Numbered from the stretch's first letter, positions 8,340 through 16,445 are shown. The stretch is 21,136 nucleotides of DNA from Spirochaetia bacterium (GCA_900769955.1 CAAGIP010000037.1:1-21136), one strand, 5' to 3'. A program made the numbers and translations. Notes: generated by a model not told the origin, from the sequence alone.

Positions 8340-9260
8340 ATGAAAAAAACACAATCAATAAGACAGAGCGGCAAGCATGCCGGAATCAAGATACAGAGCA
8401 GGGGAGAGAAGGTATTCGATGCATGTCTCAATGTATTCGGAGTCATTCTCGTCGCCATAATCCTCTACCCGATCTACTACGTCCTGATCGCATCGGTCTC
8501 CCAGCCGCTTCCGGTTGAGAACGGCTCCGTGATCCTGACGCCCGTAGGGTTCAACCTCGACTCCTACAGACAGGCTTTCAGAACCCCGTATCTCTGGACT
8601 TCACTCCTGAACAGTCTCTACTACACATTCGGCGGAGTGCTCGTGAACATGGTCTTTTCCACGACAATGGCATATGCACTTTCCAAGAAGCGTCTGGTGG
8701 GAAGGAAGATATTCACGCTCTTCACGGTATTCACGATGTGGTTCAGTGCCGGAATCATCCCGCTTTACATGACATTCAGGGACTTCCACCTGCTCAACAG
8801 CAGGAATGCGATTCTCTTCGGCTTTGCGATGAACACATACAACATGATCATCCTGAAGAGCTTCTTCGAACAGGTTCCGGAATCCCTTGAGGAAGCGGCG
8901 TTCATAGACGGGGCAGGGGACTTCAGAATCTTCACGAAAATCTACCTGCCGCTTTCGAAGCCTGCCCTGGCAACAGTCAGTCTGTTCTATGCGGTAAACA
9001 GGTGGAACGGTTACTTCTGGCCGATGAACCTTCTGACCGATGACTCAAAGGTTCCGCTTCAGGTACTGCTGAAGAAGCTGCTTGTCGACAAGGTCAAGAA
9101 TGAGATGGAAAGCGCGATCGTCACCGCATCATCGCTTTCGAACCAGACGACAATCATATACGCACTCATAATACTCGCCATAATTCCGATGGCCGTTGTC
9201 TATCCCTTCGTACAGAAGTACTTCAAGAGCGGACTGACCATCGGTGCAAATAAAGGTTAA
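8340..9260 (+). CDS. ABC sugar importer permease, YtcP/AraQ type
   Basis: Second transmembrane subunit of the same importer, 306 residues with six helices; the first is at about 33-52 (VFGVILVAIILYPIYYVLI). The EAA coupling loop is at about 184-210 (LEEAAFIDGAGDFRIFTKIY ... PLSKP). The region NRWNGYFWPMNLL is characteristic of the YtcP branch. It lies 13 nt after the LplB gene with a strong AAAAAGGAG at the start, so the two are made together. Family assignment is secure; the transported sugar is inferred from the neighbouring enzymes as a sulfated uronate-containing oligosaccharide. Confidence 0.93.
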   Translation: MKKTQSIRQSGKHAGIKIQSRGEKVFDACLNVFGVILVAIILYPIYYVLIASVSQPLPVENGSVILTPVGFNLDSYRQAFRTPYLWTSLLNSLYYTFGGVLVNMVFSTTMAYALSKKRLVGRKIFTLFTVFTMWFSAGIIPLYMTFRDFHLLNSRNAILFGFAMNTYNMIILKSFFEQVPESLEEAAFIDGAGDFRIFTKIYLPLSKPALATVSLFYAVNRWNGYFWPMNLLTDDSKVPLQVLLKKLLVDKVKNEMESAIVTASSLSNQTTIIYALIILAIIPMAVVYPFVQKYFKSGLTIGANKG

Positions 9261-9272
9261 AATCACATGAAC

Positions 9273-9278
9273 AGGAGG
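9273..9278 (+). promoter_or_regulatory. Ribosome binding site deciding the start of the solute-binding protein
   Basis: AGGAGG lies 9 nt before the ATG at 9288 and inside the reading frame opened by the earlier ATG at 9267, which has no such site. This favours the later start, which also gives a standard signal peptide. Confidence 0.75.
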
Positions 9279-9287
9279 AAAATTTTC

Positions 9288-10892
9288 ATGAAAAAGACCC
9301 TGACCGTACTTACCGTCATCCTTCTTCTTGCCGCACCGCTCTTTGCAGGCGGCCAGAGCGAAAAGACCACAGGCACGACAGCCGCAGTACGTCCCACACT
9401 CAATGAGGATGGAACTTTCCACCTCCCGATCGCAGATACTCCGACAGAGTTCTCGATCTTCCTTAACTTCAACAACATGCCGTTTGACAGTTCCTGGAAG
9501 GTCTGGCAGCGCCTTGCTGCTGATACGAACATCAGCTTCAGAAGCGTGATCAGCCAGTCCAACTCAAATGAAACTGAAGCATATAACCTCATGCTTTCAT
9601 CAGGCAACCTTGCCGATGTCATCGGTTATGTTTCCACTGCGGACCTTGAGAGCCTGGGACGTGACGGAGGTCTCATTCCTCTCAACGATCTGATCGATCA
9701 GTATGCACCCAACATTAAAAAGATGATGGATGAGGATCCGAAGTTCAGGCAGTATGCCACATCCACTGACGGCAACATCTACTTCATTCCCAAGAACCAG
9801 GGTCTTAAGGCTGCTGAGTACTGGTGGATCAGAAAGGACTGGCTGGATAAGCTCGGCCTTGATATCCCGACCAATATCGATGAGTTTGAGAGCGTCATGT
9901 ATGCATTCAGGAATAACGATCCTAACGGCAATGGCCTTAAGGATGAGATTCCTCTCTTTGACAGGGCCGGATGGAAGATGCCTGAAGAGTATCTTTATCT
10001 CTTCGACAGCTCAACCGGTTTCTACACAAGAAACGGTGTGGTTGAGTTCGAACCCCTTGAAGAGAATTTCAGATATGGAGTCAGGAAGCTGATCCAGTGG
10101 TATAAGGATGGCATCATCGATCCTGAAATCTTTACCCGCGGCAATAAGAGCCGTGACGTGCTCTTCTCTGCAAACTTGGGCGGATGCACGCATGACTGGG
10201 TTTCCACATCCGAGTATAACGTTAAGCTTGCCTCCGATGTTCCGGGAATCGAGCTTATTGCCATTGCACCTCCTGCTGATCAGAACGGTGTCATAAAGGA
10301 AAGAACCGAACGCTTCCCGGGTGTCGGCTGGGGTATTTCATCCGCATGCAAGGATCCCGTTACGGTCATCAAGTTCTTCGATTACCTCTTCACCGAGGAT
10401 GGATCCGCACTCATGAACTGGGGTATTGAGGGTGAGGAATGGTATACCGATGAGAACGGTAACAAGAAGTTCTATGACTCAGTCCTCAAGGGTAATCAGT
10501 CAGTCGTCGGATACCTCAGAAGCATCGGAGCCCTTTACCGTGTCGGTTTCAACCAGGACGGAGGTTACGAGCTTGCAAGCATGAACAAGTGGGGCTTTGC
10601 CGCCAGTGAGCTCTATGAAGGTCATCCCGAATGGTTCCTCGAGGATCAGCCGCCATATGCCGACGGCGAGCTCGACATGAAGTATCAGCCTGAGGATGAG
10701 TCCAGATACAAGAGGATAATGAACAACATCAAGCCGTATGTTGAGGAGAAGTTCCAGTCCTGGATTATCGGAACTGCGGATTTCGAGGCTGATTACGACA
10801 AGTTCATCAGTGAGCTCCATGCAAGGGGTATCGATGAGGCAATCGCAATCAACCAGAAGGCTTATGACTACTACATGAGCGCAGGTAAATAA
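9288..10892 (+). CDS. ABC importer solute-binding protein with EF-hand-like calcium loop
   Basis: Extracytoplasmic oligosaccharide-binding protein, 534 residues, of the large LplA/YtcQ/AlgQ-like group. A signal peptide covers about residues 1-20 (MKKTLTVLTVILLLAAPLFA) followed by GGQSE. There is no lipobox Cys, the form often seen in spirochaetes. Residues 211-220 read DPNGNGLKDE, an EF-hand-like loop with the spacing of the calcium site of alginate-oligosaccharide binding proteins AlgQ1/AlgQ2. A related binder is known from the glycosaminoglycan-disaccharide ABC importer of Streptobacillus moniliformis. The start at 9288 is chosen over the in-frame ATG at 9267 because AGGAGG (9273-9278) sits 9 nt before it and the signal peptide begins there. 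A stable hairpin follows the stop and may raise its yield relative to downstream genes. Confidence 0.92.
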   Translation: MKKTLTVLTVILLLAAPLFAGGQSEKTTGTTAAVRPTLNEDGTFHLPIADTPTEFSIFLNFNNMPFDSSWKVWQRLAADTNISFRSVISQSNSNETEAYNLMLSSGNLADVIGYVSTADLESLGRDGGLIPLNDLIDQYAPNIKKMMDEDPKFRQYATSTDGNIYFIPKNQGLKAAEYWWIRKDWLDKLGLDIPTNIDEFESVMYAFRNNDPNGNGLKDEIPLFDRAGWKMPEEYLYLFDSSTGFYTRNGVVEFEPLEENFRYGVRKLIQWYKDGIIDPEIFTRGNKSRDVLFSANLGGCTHDWVSTSEYNVKLASDVPGIELIAIAPPADQNGVIKERTERFPGVGWGISSACKDPVTVIKFFDYLFTEDGSALMNWGIEGEEWYTDENGNKKFYDSVLKGNQSVVGYLRSIGALYRVGFNQDGGYELASMNKWGFAASELYEGHPEWFLEDQPPYADGELDMKYQPEDESRYKRIMNNIKPYVEEKFQSWIIGTADFEADYDKFISELHARGIDEAIAINQKAYDYYMSAGK

Positions 10893-10900
10893 AAGTTAAT

Positions 10901-10924
10901 GATGCGGGGAGGCTTCCCCGCATC
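10901..10924 (+). promoter_or_regulatory. Intercistronic hairpin after the solute-binding protein gene
   Basis: GATGCGGGGA (10901-10910) pairs perfectly with TCCCCGCATC (10915-10924) around a GGCT loop: a 10-bp GC-rich stem only 8 nt after the stop codon. No T-run follows; instead the sulfatase ribosome site comes 6 nt later. This fits an mRNA-stabilising or partial-attenuation hairpin that lets the binding protein be made in excess over downstream enzymes, as seen after other binding-protein genes. Confidence 0.75.
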
Positions 10925-10943
10925 CCTGAAAGGAGAGGAAGTG

Positions 10944-12329
10944 ATGAAAAACCTTATATATGTCTTTGCCGATCAGTGGCGCTATCATGCATATGGCTTT
11001 GCGGGAGAGGATAATGTCAGCACCCCCAGCATGGATGCCTTTGCCGCAGCATCACTCTTCTGTTCTCAGGCTGTGAGCACATACCCGCTCTGTTCCCCTC
11101 ACAGGGCGGCGCTCCTTACCGGAAAGCATCCGCTGAACACCGGTTTCTGGACAAACTGCAAGATAGGACTCAGAGATCACATACACATTGAAGACAGTGA
11201 GATCCTTATAAGCGATGTTCTTCACGAGGCGGGCTATTACAACGGTTACATCGGCAAATGGCACCTTGATGCATCGGAAATGAACTACTGCGATAAGCCA
11301 TTATCAGGAGCAGGCAACTGGGATGCATACACACCTCCCGGAGACAGAAGACACCACTTCGACTACTGGTATTCATACGGTGCATATGACAACCATACCG
11401 CACCCCACTACTGGGAGAATACCGATAAGATGATAACGGTAAACGAGTGGTCCCCGAAGCATGAGACCGATAAGGCGATCGAGTTCCTTTCGGCACGGCC
11501 TGAGGATAAACCTTTCTCGCTCTTCATCTCCTGGAATCCCCCGCACCCTCCCTATGACAGGGTGCCTGAAGAGCTTCTTGCACTCTATCCGGAGGATGAA
11601 ATCAAATTCCGTGAAAATGTTCCTGAAAAGATGAGAAACAGTGCCGATTACCGCCTGAAGCATAGAGAGTACTATGCTGCGGTTACAGGGCTTGATATGC
11701 AGTTTGCACGTCTTGTCTCATACCTTAAGGAAAACGGACTCTGGGATGACACGATCCTGATCCTCTCAGCGGACCATGGGGACTGCATGGGATCCCACGG
11801 CCTTTACGGGAAGAACATATACTATGAGGAGTCGGTGAGGATTCCCCTCGTGATACACGATTCATCACTGGGTGAAGGACGCTATGACGGCATGATCACA
11901 AGTGAGGACCATATGCCCACGATTCTTGAGCTCATGGGACTTCAGATCCCGGCCACGGTGGAAGGAAAGAGTCATGTCAGTGCCATGAAGGGTGAAGGGG
12001 AGGCCGTCAGGACATATACCGAACATCTCATGATACCGGGCATGCCCGAACTGGTTGATCCGTACCTGGAGAAAGGTCTGGACAACAGGGCCTTCGGCTG
12101 GAGGGCCATCAGGGATGAAAAGCATACCTACGTGGTCGATAACGGGACAAAGCCCGGTGCAAAACAGAAGAGGATTCTCTTTGACAATGAAAATGATCCT
12201 TATCAGCTGAAGGGAGAAAAGCTTGATAAGAACGATGAAAGGGCAGTGTACTACGACTCACTGCTTGAATCAGAGCTGGAGAAGAGTCACGACAACTTTC
12301 TCTTAAGGAGGCAGAATGCGCAGTTATGA
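10944..12329 (+). CDS. Cytoplasmic type I sulfatase (formylglycine-dependent)
   Basis: Sulfate ester hydrolase of the alkaline-phosphatase superfamily, 461 residues. N-terminal metal-site Asp10 lies in VFADQWR. The activation motif CSPHRAALLTG begins at Cys50, which must become formylglycine. A second metal site lies in ILSADHGDCMGSHG, and NPPHPPYD adds a substrate-side His. No signal peptide, so it acts on imported sugars. Because Cys50 is the Cys form, it can be matured by the anaerobic radical SAM enzyme that begins at 20772. The ATG at 10944 follows AGGAGAGGAAGTG; an in-frame start at 10899 would run through the hairpin and is rejected. It overlaps the GH88 gene by 14 nt. The sulfate position removed is unknown. 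Confidence 0.92.
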   Translation: MKNLIYVFADQWRYHAYGFAGEDNVSTPSMDAFAAASLFCSQAVSTYPLCSPHRAALLTGKHPLNTGFWTNCKIGLRDHIHIEDSEILISDVLHEAGYYNGYIGKWHLDASEMNYCDKPLSGAGNWDAYTPPGDRRHHFDYWYSYGAYDNHTAPHYWENTDKMITVNEWSPKHETDKAIEFLSARPEDKPFSLFISWNPPHPPYDRVPEELLALYPEDEIKFRENVPEKMRNSADYRLKHREYYAAVTGLDMQFARLVSYLKENGLWDDTILILSADHGDCMGSHGLYGKNIYYEESVRIPLVIHDSSLGEGRYDGMITSEDHMPTILELMGLQIPATVEGKSHVSAMKGEGEAVRTYTEHLMIPGMPELVDPYLEKGLDNRAFGWRAIRDEKHTYVVDNGTKPGAKQKRILFDNENDPYQLKGEKLDKNDERAVYYDSLLESELEKSHDNFLLRRQNAQL

Positions 12330-13482
12330 AAATGTAAAGGAACTCATGGGTGAGGAGCTGAAAAGCGCCTCGGAGTGTGCGGTAAGACAGACGGAAAGCT
12401 GTCTTGGTAAGTTTACTGATAAATTCAAATATTCCCATTCAGTGGATAACTTCTATCCCCAGAGTGAGAACGTGGAGTGGACGACGGGCTTCTGGACCGG
12501 TGAGATATGGCTTGCATATGAGCTTTCCGGAAAGCAGTGCTTTAAGGATGCCGCGCTTCACCAGGTTGACTCTTTCCTGGACAGGATAGAGCGCCACATC
12601 GATGTTGATCACCATGACATGGGTTTCCTGTATTCCCCTTCATGCGTGGCGGCATATAAGCTGACAGGTTCCGAAACAGGAAAGAAGGCGGCCCTGCTTG
12701 CGGCAGACAATCTCATATCCCGTTTCCAGGAAAAGGGCGGTTTCATTCAGGCCTGGGGGGAACTGGGTGCAAAGGACAACTACCGCCTCATCATAGACTG
12801 TCTGTTAAATCTTCCGATTCTCTACTGGGCAAGTGAGACAACGGGTGATGAAAATTACAGGAAGATCGCAGACAGGCACCTTGAAACCGCCATGAAGTGC
12901 GTGGTGCGCCCCGATAACTCCACATACCATACCTACTTCTTCGATCCTGAAACGGGAGAACCCGTTAAGGGAGTTACGTTCCAGGGCTACCGGGACGGAT
13001 CTGCCTGGGCACGCGGTCAGGCCTGGGGCATCTATGGTTCGGCTCTTGCCTACAGGTATCTCAGAAAGCCTGAGTACCTTGACGTCTTCCGTCGTGTGAC
13101 ATCATTCTTCCTTGATCACCTGCCTGAGGATGTCATTCCATACTGGGATTTCGATTTTGAATATCCTTCCACCGAGCCAAAGGACACAAGTGCGCTTTCC
13201 GCAGCCGTGTGCGGCATGCTGGAAGCGGCAAAGTATACTGAAAAGGAAGAAAGCGAACAGCTCGTGAGGGATGCTGAAAAACTCATGGGCGCACTTTACA
13301 GAGGCTATGCGGTAAAGGATCCTTCACTTTCGGACGGACAGCTTCTGCATGGCACCTATGCAAGGAAGAGTCCTTACAACCCATGCAACAACAGGGGAGT
13401 GGATGAGTGCAACGTCTGGGGTGATTACTTCTACATGGAAGCACTTGTCAGACTTACGAAAAAATGGGAGCCGTACTGGTAA
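12316..13482 (+). CDS. GH88 unsaturated glucuronyl hydrolase
   Basis: Releases the 4,5-unsaturated uronic acid from the non-reducing end of oligosaccharides made by polysaccharide lyases, by hydrating the double bond. 388 residues, normal for GH88, an (alpha/alpha)6 barrel. Signatures are WTTGFWTGEIWLAYE at about 55-69, DHHDMGFLYSPS with candidate catalytic Asp101, IIDCLLNLPILYWA with the second key Asp161, and the sugar-binding RDGSAWARGQAWGIYG segment. No signal peptide. It starts within the end of sulfatase 1 (14-nt overlap) behind a strong AAGGAGG at 12305-12311. Its pairing with the heparinase-family lyase across the divergent promoter is the strongest argument that the substrate is a uronate polymer. 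Confidence 0.93.
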   Translation: MRSYENVKELMGEELKSASECAVRQTESCLGKFTDKFKYSHSVDNFYPQSENVEWTTGFWTGEIWLAYELSGKQCFKDAALHQVDSFLDRIERHIDVDHHDMGFLYSPSCVAAYKLTGSETGKKAALLAADNLISRFQEKGGFIQAWGELGAKDNYRLIIDCLLNLPILYWASETTGDENYRKIADRHLETAMKCVVRPDNSTYHTYFFDPETGEPVKGVTFQGYRDGSAWARGQAWGIYGSALAYRYLRKPEYLDVFRRVTSFFLDHLPEDVIPYWDFDFEYPSTEPKDTSALSAAVCGMLEAAKYTEKEESEQLVRDAEKLMGALYRGYAVKDPSLSDGQLLHGTYARKSPYNPCNNRGVDECNVWGDYFYMEALVRLTKKWEPYW

Positions 13483-13485
13483 GCA

Positions 13486-14871
13486 ATGAGAAACTTCGTC
13501 ATTTTTCAGCTTGATCAGCTCTCGTGGAGGGCACTGAAAACATACGGTTCGGCTATAGGCTCGACTCCGAATATCGATGCCCTGGCCGAAAACGGCATAG
13601 CTGCAGAGGCAGCATACTGTCCGTGTCCGCTCTGTCAGCCTTCCCGGGCCGCCCTCTGGTCAGGGCAGCACAGCCACCGGAACAGAGTGTGGTCAAACGG
13701 AAGGTCATGGCCGATAACTCCGCTTGATGAAACCTTTCCCGCACTGGGTGAGGAATTCAGGAAGGCGGGCTATGAGACACGTCACTTCGGAAAGAAGCAT
13801 GACGGAGGTGCGCTTCGGGGCTTTGCCTGCTCTGAGGAACTGGAAACGGTAATTCCTGATGAAAGACCCGATTACCCTTTCAACATGGACACCTATGCCG
13901 ATGCATACACCCTTGCCGAGACTAAGAAGTTCCTGTCTGAGTGGAGTTATGATAAACCGCTCCTGATGGCAGTCGATTTCATCAACCCTCACAACATCTG
14001 CGGCTGGGTCGGACGCAATAAGGGCCCGCACCCCGTAAGAGTGACGGATCCGCTTCCGCCCCTTCCGGAGAACTATGCCTTTGATGACATTGAAAACCGT
14101 CCGCTTCCCGTAAAGTACCTCTGCTGCTCCCATGTGAGACAGAGTCAGACAGTGGGATGGAGTGATGACAATTTCAGGGAGTACATAGCCGCATATCACT
14201 ACTACCTTTCAGTTTCGGACAGGTACATCGGTGAGATCATGAATGCACTCTCTTCATCACCGATAAAGGATGACATAACGTACATCTTTCTCTCAGATCA
14301 TGGTGACAACATGGCTTCCCGCGGTTCCGTGACAAAGCAGGTGACGCTCTATGAGGAAGTTACAAGAGTGCCTTTCATCATTTCAGGTGCAGGCGTCAAG
14401 GCAAGGGGAATGGCAAAGGGCATATGCTCTACGCTGGACCTTTTCCCGACACTGCTTTCAATGGCAGGCCTGCCCGTGCCGGAAGGACTGGACGGGGTTG
14501 ACATATCATCCATGGCTGAGGAAGGAATCCTTCCTATGCGTGAGTATGTCACATCGGAGTGGTTCACCGAGTGGGGATACACGGTTTCACCCGGACGCAT
14601 GATAAGACGCGGAAACGTGAAGTACATCAGATATCTTGAAGGAGAAGGTGAGGAACTGTACATGCTGGATGAGGATCCTTATGAAAAGGTCAACAGGGCA
14701 GGTGATCCTTCCGTTAAGGATACCCTTTCTGAAATGAGGACCCTTCTTGATAAGTATGTAAAGGAAACGGACGATCCGTTCTTCTCCCTTGAAGTGAAGG
14801 CTGATGAAAGGTGGCGAAGTCATAAGTGCGGTTATCAGAACCATGTGGGTAAAACCGCACCTGAAATGTGA
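13486..14871 (+). CDS. Second cytoplasmic type I sulfatase
   Basis: Formylglycine-dependent sulfatase of 461 residues, clearly different from the first. It has Asp10 in IFQLDQLSW, the activation motif CQPSRAALWSG starting at Cys50, a metal site in FLSDHGDNMASRG, and INPHNICGW in place of the NPPHPP of its neighbour. No signal peptide. The start codon is 3 nt after the GH88 stop and no good ribosome site precedes it, so translation probably relies on ribosomes finishing GH88. Two sulfatases of different subfamily suggest two sulfate positions on the imported oligosaccharide, for example on the hexosamine and the uronate. The exact specificity cannot be read from sequence alone. Confidence 0.92.
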   Translation: MRNFVIFQLDQLSWRALKTYGSAIGSTPNIDALAENGIAAEAAYCPCPLCQPSRAALWSGQHSHRNRVWSNGRSWPITPLDETFPALGEEFRKAGYETRHFGKKHDGGALRGFACSEELETVIPDERPDYPFNMDTYADAYTLAETKKFLSEWSYDKPLLMAVDFINPHNICGWVGRNKGPHPVRVTDPLPPLPENYAFDDIENRPLPVKYLCCSHVRQSQTVGWSDDNFREYIAAYHYYLSVSDRYIGEIMNALSSSPIKDDITYIFLSDHGDNMASRGSVTKQVTLYEEVTRVPFIISGAGVKARGMAKGICSTLDLFPTLLSMAGLPVPEGLDGVDISSMAEEGILPMREYVTSEWFTEWGYTVSPGRMIRRGNVKYIRYLEGEGEELYMLDEDPYEKVNRAGDPSVKDTLSEMRTLLDKYVKETDDPFFSLEVKADERWRSHKCGYQNHVGKTAPEM

Positions 14872-14882
14872 AAAGTGCGGAG

Positions 14883-14923
14883 TCAGATATTAAAAACGCG
14901 CTTTTTACGTATCTGAAAAGCGC
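14883..14923 (+). promoter_or_regulatory. Two mutually exclusive hairpins before the last operon gene
   Basis: TCAGATA (14883-14889) pairs with TATCTGA (14910-14916), with an inner AAAAA/TTTTT pairing. Alternatively GCGCTTTT (14898-14905) pairs with AAAAGCGC (14916-14923). The two folds share bases and cannot coexist. Neither ends in a T-run. The element lies in the longest gap of the operon (67 nt between the second sulfatase and the next start). It may modulate or partly uncouple expression of the last gene. Confidence 0.45.
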
Positions 14924-14941
14924 ATGTAAAATGGAGACATG

Positions 14942-15718
14942 ATGACAATAAGCATAATGAGAAACGGTGAAGCGCTTGCTTCAAAGAGCGGTGAGGAGGA
15001 AGCATACCTCGTCTGGAACGGTATCTTTGTTCCCGGTGACACGATAACACTTTCAGGACTTGAGAAGTCCCACTATCTGATTGACCTCGGCATGGGACGC
15101 ACGATCGTTTACGCCTCAGGCAGGGACTTTTCCTTCCCGGTACCCTTCGATGAGAAGAAAAAGTGCTATGATCCCAGGCTGTTCACCGGTGACCTTCACT
15201 ACATGTACATAAGAAGGGCATATGAGTTTGAATGGCAGTACAGGAACCTGGCATACAATCCCTATGACGGACACACGAATGACGCGCTGTTCCCGCATTC
15301 AAAGGCAAACATAGAGACCAGGGGAGAGAGCGTGTTCGCATCCCGAAACGCCTTTGACGGGGTTGTGGCTTCTTCCAGCCACGGACCATGGCCCTTTGAG
15401 AGCTGGGGCATCAACAGAGATCCGGGGGCAGAGCTTTACCTTGAGTTCGGCTGCCGTGTCCTTGTCGACAGGATAATCATGTACACGCGTGCGGACTTCC
15501 CGCACGATGCCTGGTGGGATGAGTGCACGGTGAAGTTCTCGGACGGATCATCCGAGAAGCTTCCGCTTGTGAAAAAGGACGGAAGACAGATCTTCAGGAT
15601 CGCACCGAGAATCATCGACTCCCTCACGATATGTGACCTCATAAAGAGTGATGATCCTTCCCCGTTCCCGGCCCTCATTCAGGCAGAGGTTTACGGAAAG
15701 GAAATGCTCTGGTCATAA
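14942..15718 (+). CDS. Galactose-binding-fold (F5/8 type C-like) cytoplasmic protein, function unknown
   Basis: 258-residue soluble protein without signal peptide or membrane segment. An N-terminal region (about 1-65, with YLVWNGIFVPGDTITLSGL) looks beta-rich. A C-terminal region (about 120-255) resembles a discoidin or F5/8 type C carbohydrate-binding domain: FASRNAFDGVVAS, GAELYLEFGCRVLVDRIIMY and VKFSDGSSEKLPL are typical strand phrases of that fold. It closes the importer-sulfatase operon. Being cytoplasmic, it cannot be a surface adhesin; it may bind imported oligosaccharides or be an uncharacterised enzyme or accessory subunit. Two adjacent ATGs exist; the second (14942) lies 5 nt after GGAG, the first (14939) only 2 nt, so the second is preferred. 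Confidence 0.75.
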   Translation: MTISIMRNGEALASKSGEEEAYLVWNGIFVPGDTITLSGLEKSHYLIDLGMGRTIVYASGRDFSFPVPFDEKKKCYDPRLFTGDLHYMYIRRAYEFEWQYRNLAYNPYDGHTNDALFPHSKANIETRGESVFASRNAFDGVVASSSHGPWPFESWGINRDPGAELYLEFGCRVLVDRIIMYTRADFPHDAWWDECTVKFSDGSSEKLPLVKKDGRQIFRIAPRIIDSLTICDLIKSDDPSPFPALIQAEVYGKEMLWS

Positions 15719-15731
15719 ACCGGAACTTACG

Positions 15732-15758
15732 GTGAAGTGGAGTTCTGCTCCACTTCAC
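15732..15758 (+). terminator. Perfect 11-bp hairpin at the end of the glycan operon
   Basis: GTGAAGTGGAG (15732-15742) pairs perfectly with CTCCACTTCAC (15748-15758) around TTCTG, 14 nt after the last stop codon. No clear T-run follows, so this may be a transcript-end-stabilising hairpin or a REP-like element and not a classical terminator. Its right arm CTCCACTTCACT recurs in both repeats that flank the gene at 16490-17953. Confidence 0.55.
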
Positions 15759-15829
15759 TGATCATCATGTATTTTGTGGCATGATAAAAAGGTTGGCAAA
15801 ACAATATAAGTTATAACATTATAACAGAT

Positions 15830-16425
15830 ATGAGGAAGTATATCATGTTTGATGTGGGCGGAACGGGAGTTAAATATGCCGCACTCGGTGAAAAGGGTTA
15901 AATACTCTTTGATGCTGAAAAGTACGTGAACAGGATTCCTGTGAAAAAGCATGACCACATACTCATCCCTGCTGGAACCGTTCACTGCTCCGGAAAGAAT
16001 GCCATGGTGCTGGAAATCAGCGCAACTCCGTATATCTTCACCTTCAAGCTCTGGGACTGGGGCAGGGTAGGCCTGGACGGCCTTCCGCGGCCCATCCACA
16101 TTGATCATGGGATGAAAAACATTCAGTGGGACAGGACCACAGGATGGGTAATGGATAATCTTGTGGACAGAATCCGGACGGTTGAGGAGAGTGGGGATTA
16201 CAGGAAGGAAATCACCGGTCTTCATTAGCTGGAGATGAATGACAGCGTTCAGCAGCTAAATCTTGTTGAAGGTGAGAAGGCTCTTGGGGAAAGCATAGAT
16301 GGCTCCTTTGCTCCATTTGCGGTTCACTATGCCGAGTCTTTCATCATCCCGTCTTCAGTGAAAAATACAGGATAAGATCCTGCAGCGGTCAGATAAAGGT
16401 TGTGGCGGCATACGTGCGCCAGTAA
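15830..16425 (+). pseudogene. ROK kinase / mannose-6-phosphate isomerase remnant
   Basis: A broken gene in one main frame. It opens MRKYIMFDVGGTGVKYAALG, the first 20 residues of a ROK-family sugar kinase with the DxGGT ATP site. An in-frame TAA at 15899-15901 stands where relatives usually have a charged residue. The frame then jumps straight into the cupin part of a class I mannose-6-phosphate isomerase: IPVKKHDHILIPAGTVHCSG, LEISATPYIFTFKLWDWGR and GLDGLPRPIHIDHG. A TAG at 16226-16228 interrupts it, with a short stretch apparently lost there. It resumes at LEMNDSVQQLNLVEGEKALG, and a frameshift near 16357 leads to the natural-looking end KYRIRSCSGQIKVVAAYVRQ. Large internal deletion, two stops and one frameshift make function impossible. 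ROK-ManA fusions are known, so one fused parent gene is likely. Confidence 0.85.
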
Positions 16426-16445
16426 GGTAAGAATTCAGTTACCAG

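Noticed and set aside
10899..10943. Earlier start of the first sulfatase
   Set aside because: The extra 15 codons pass through the intercistronic hairpin and the real ribosome site; the sulfatase fold begins at MKNLIYVFADQ.
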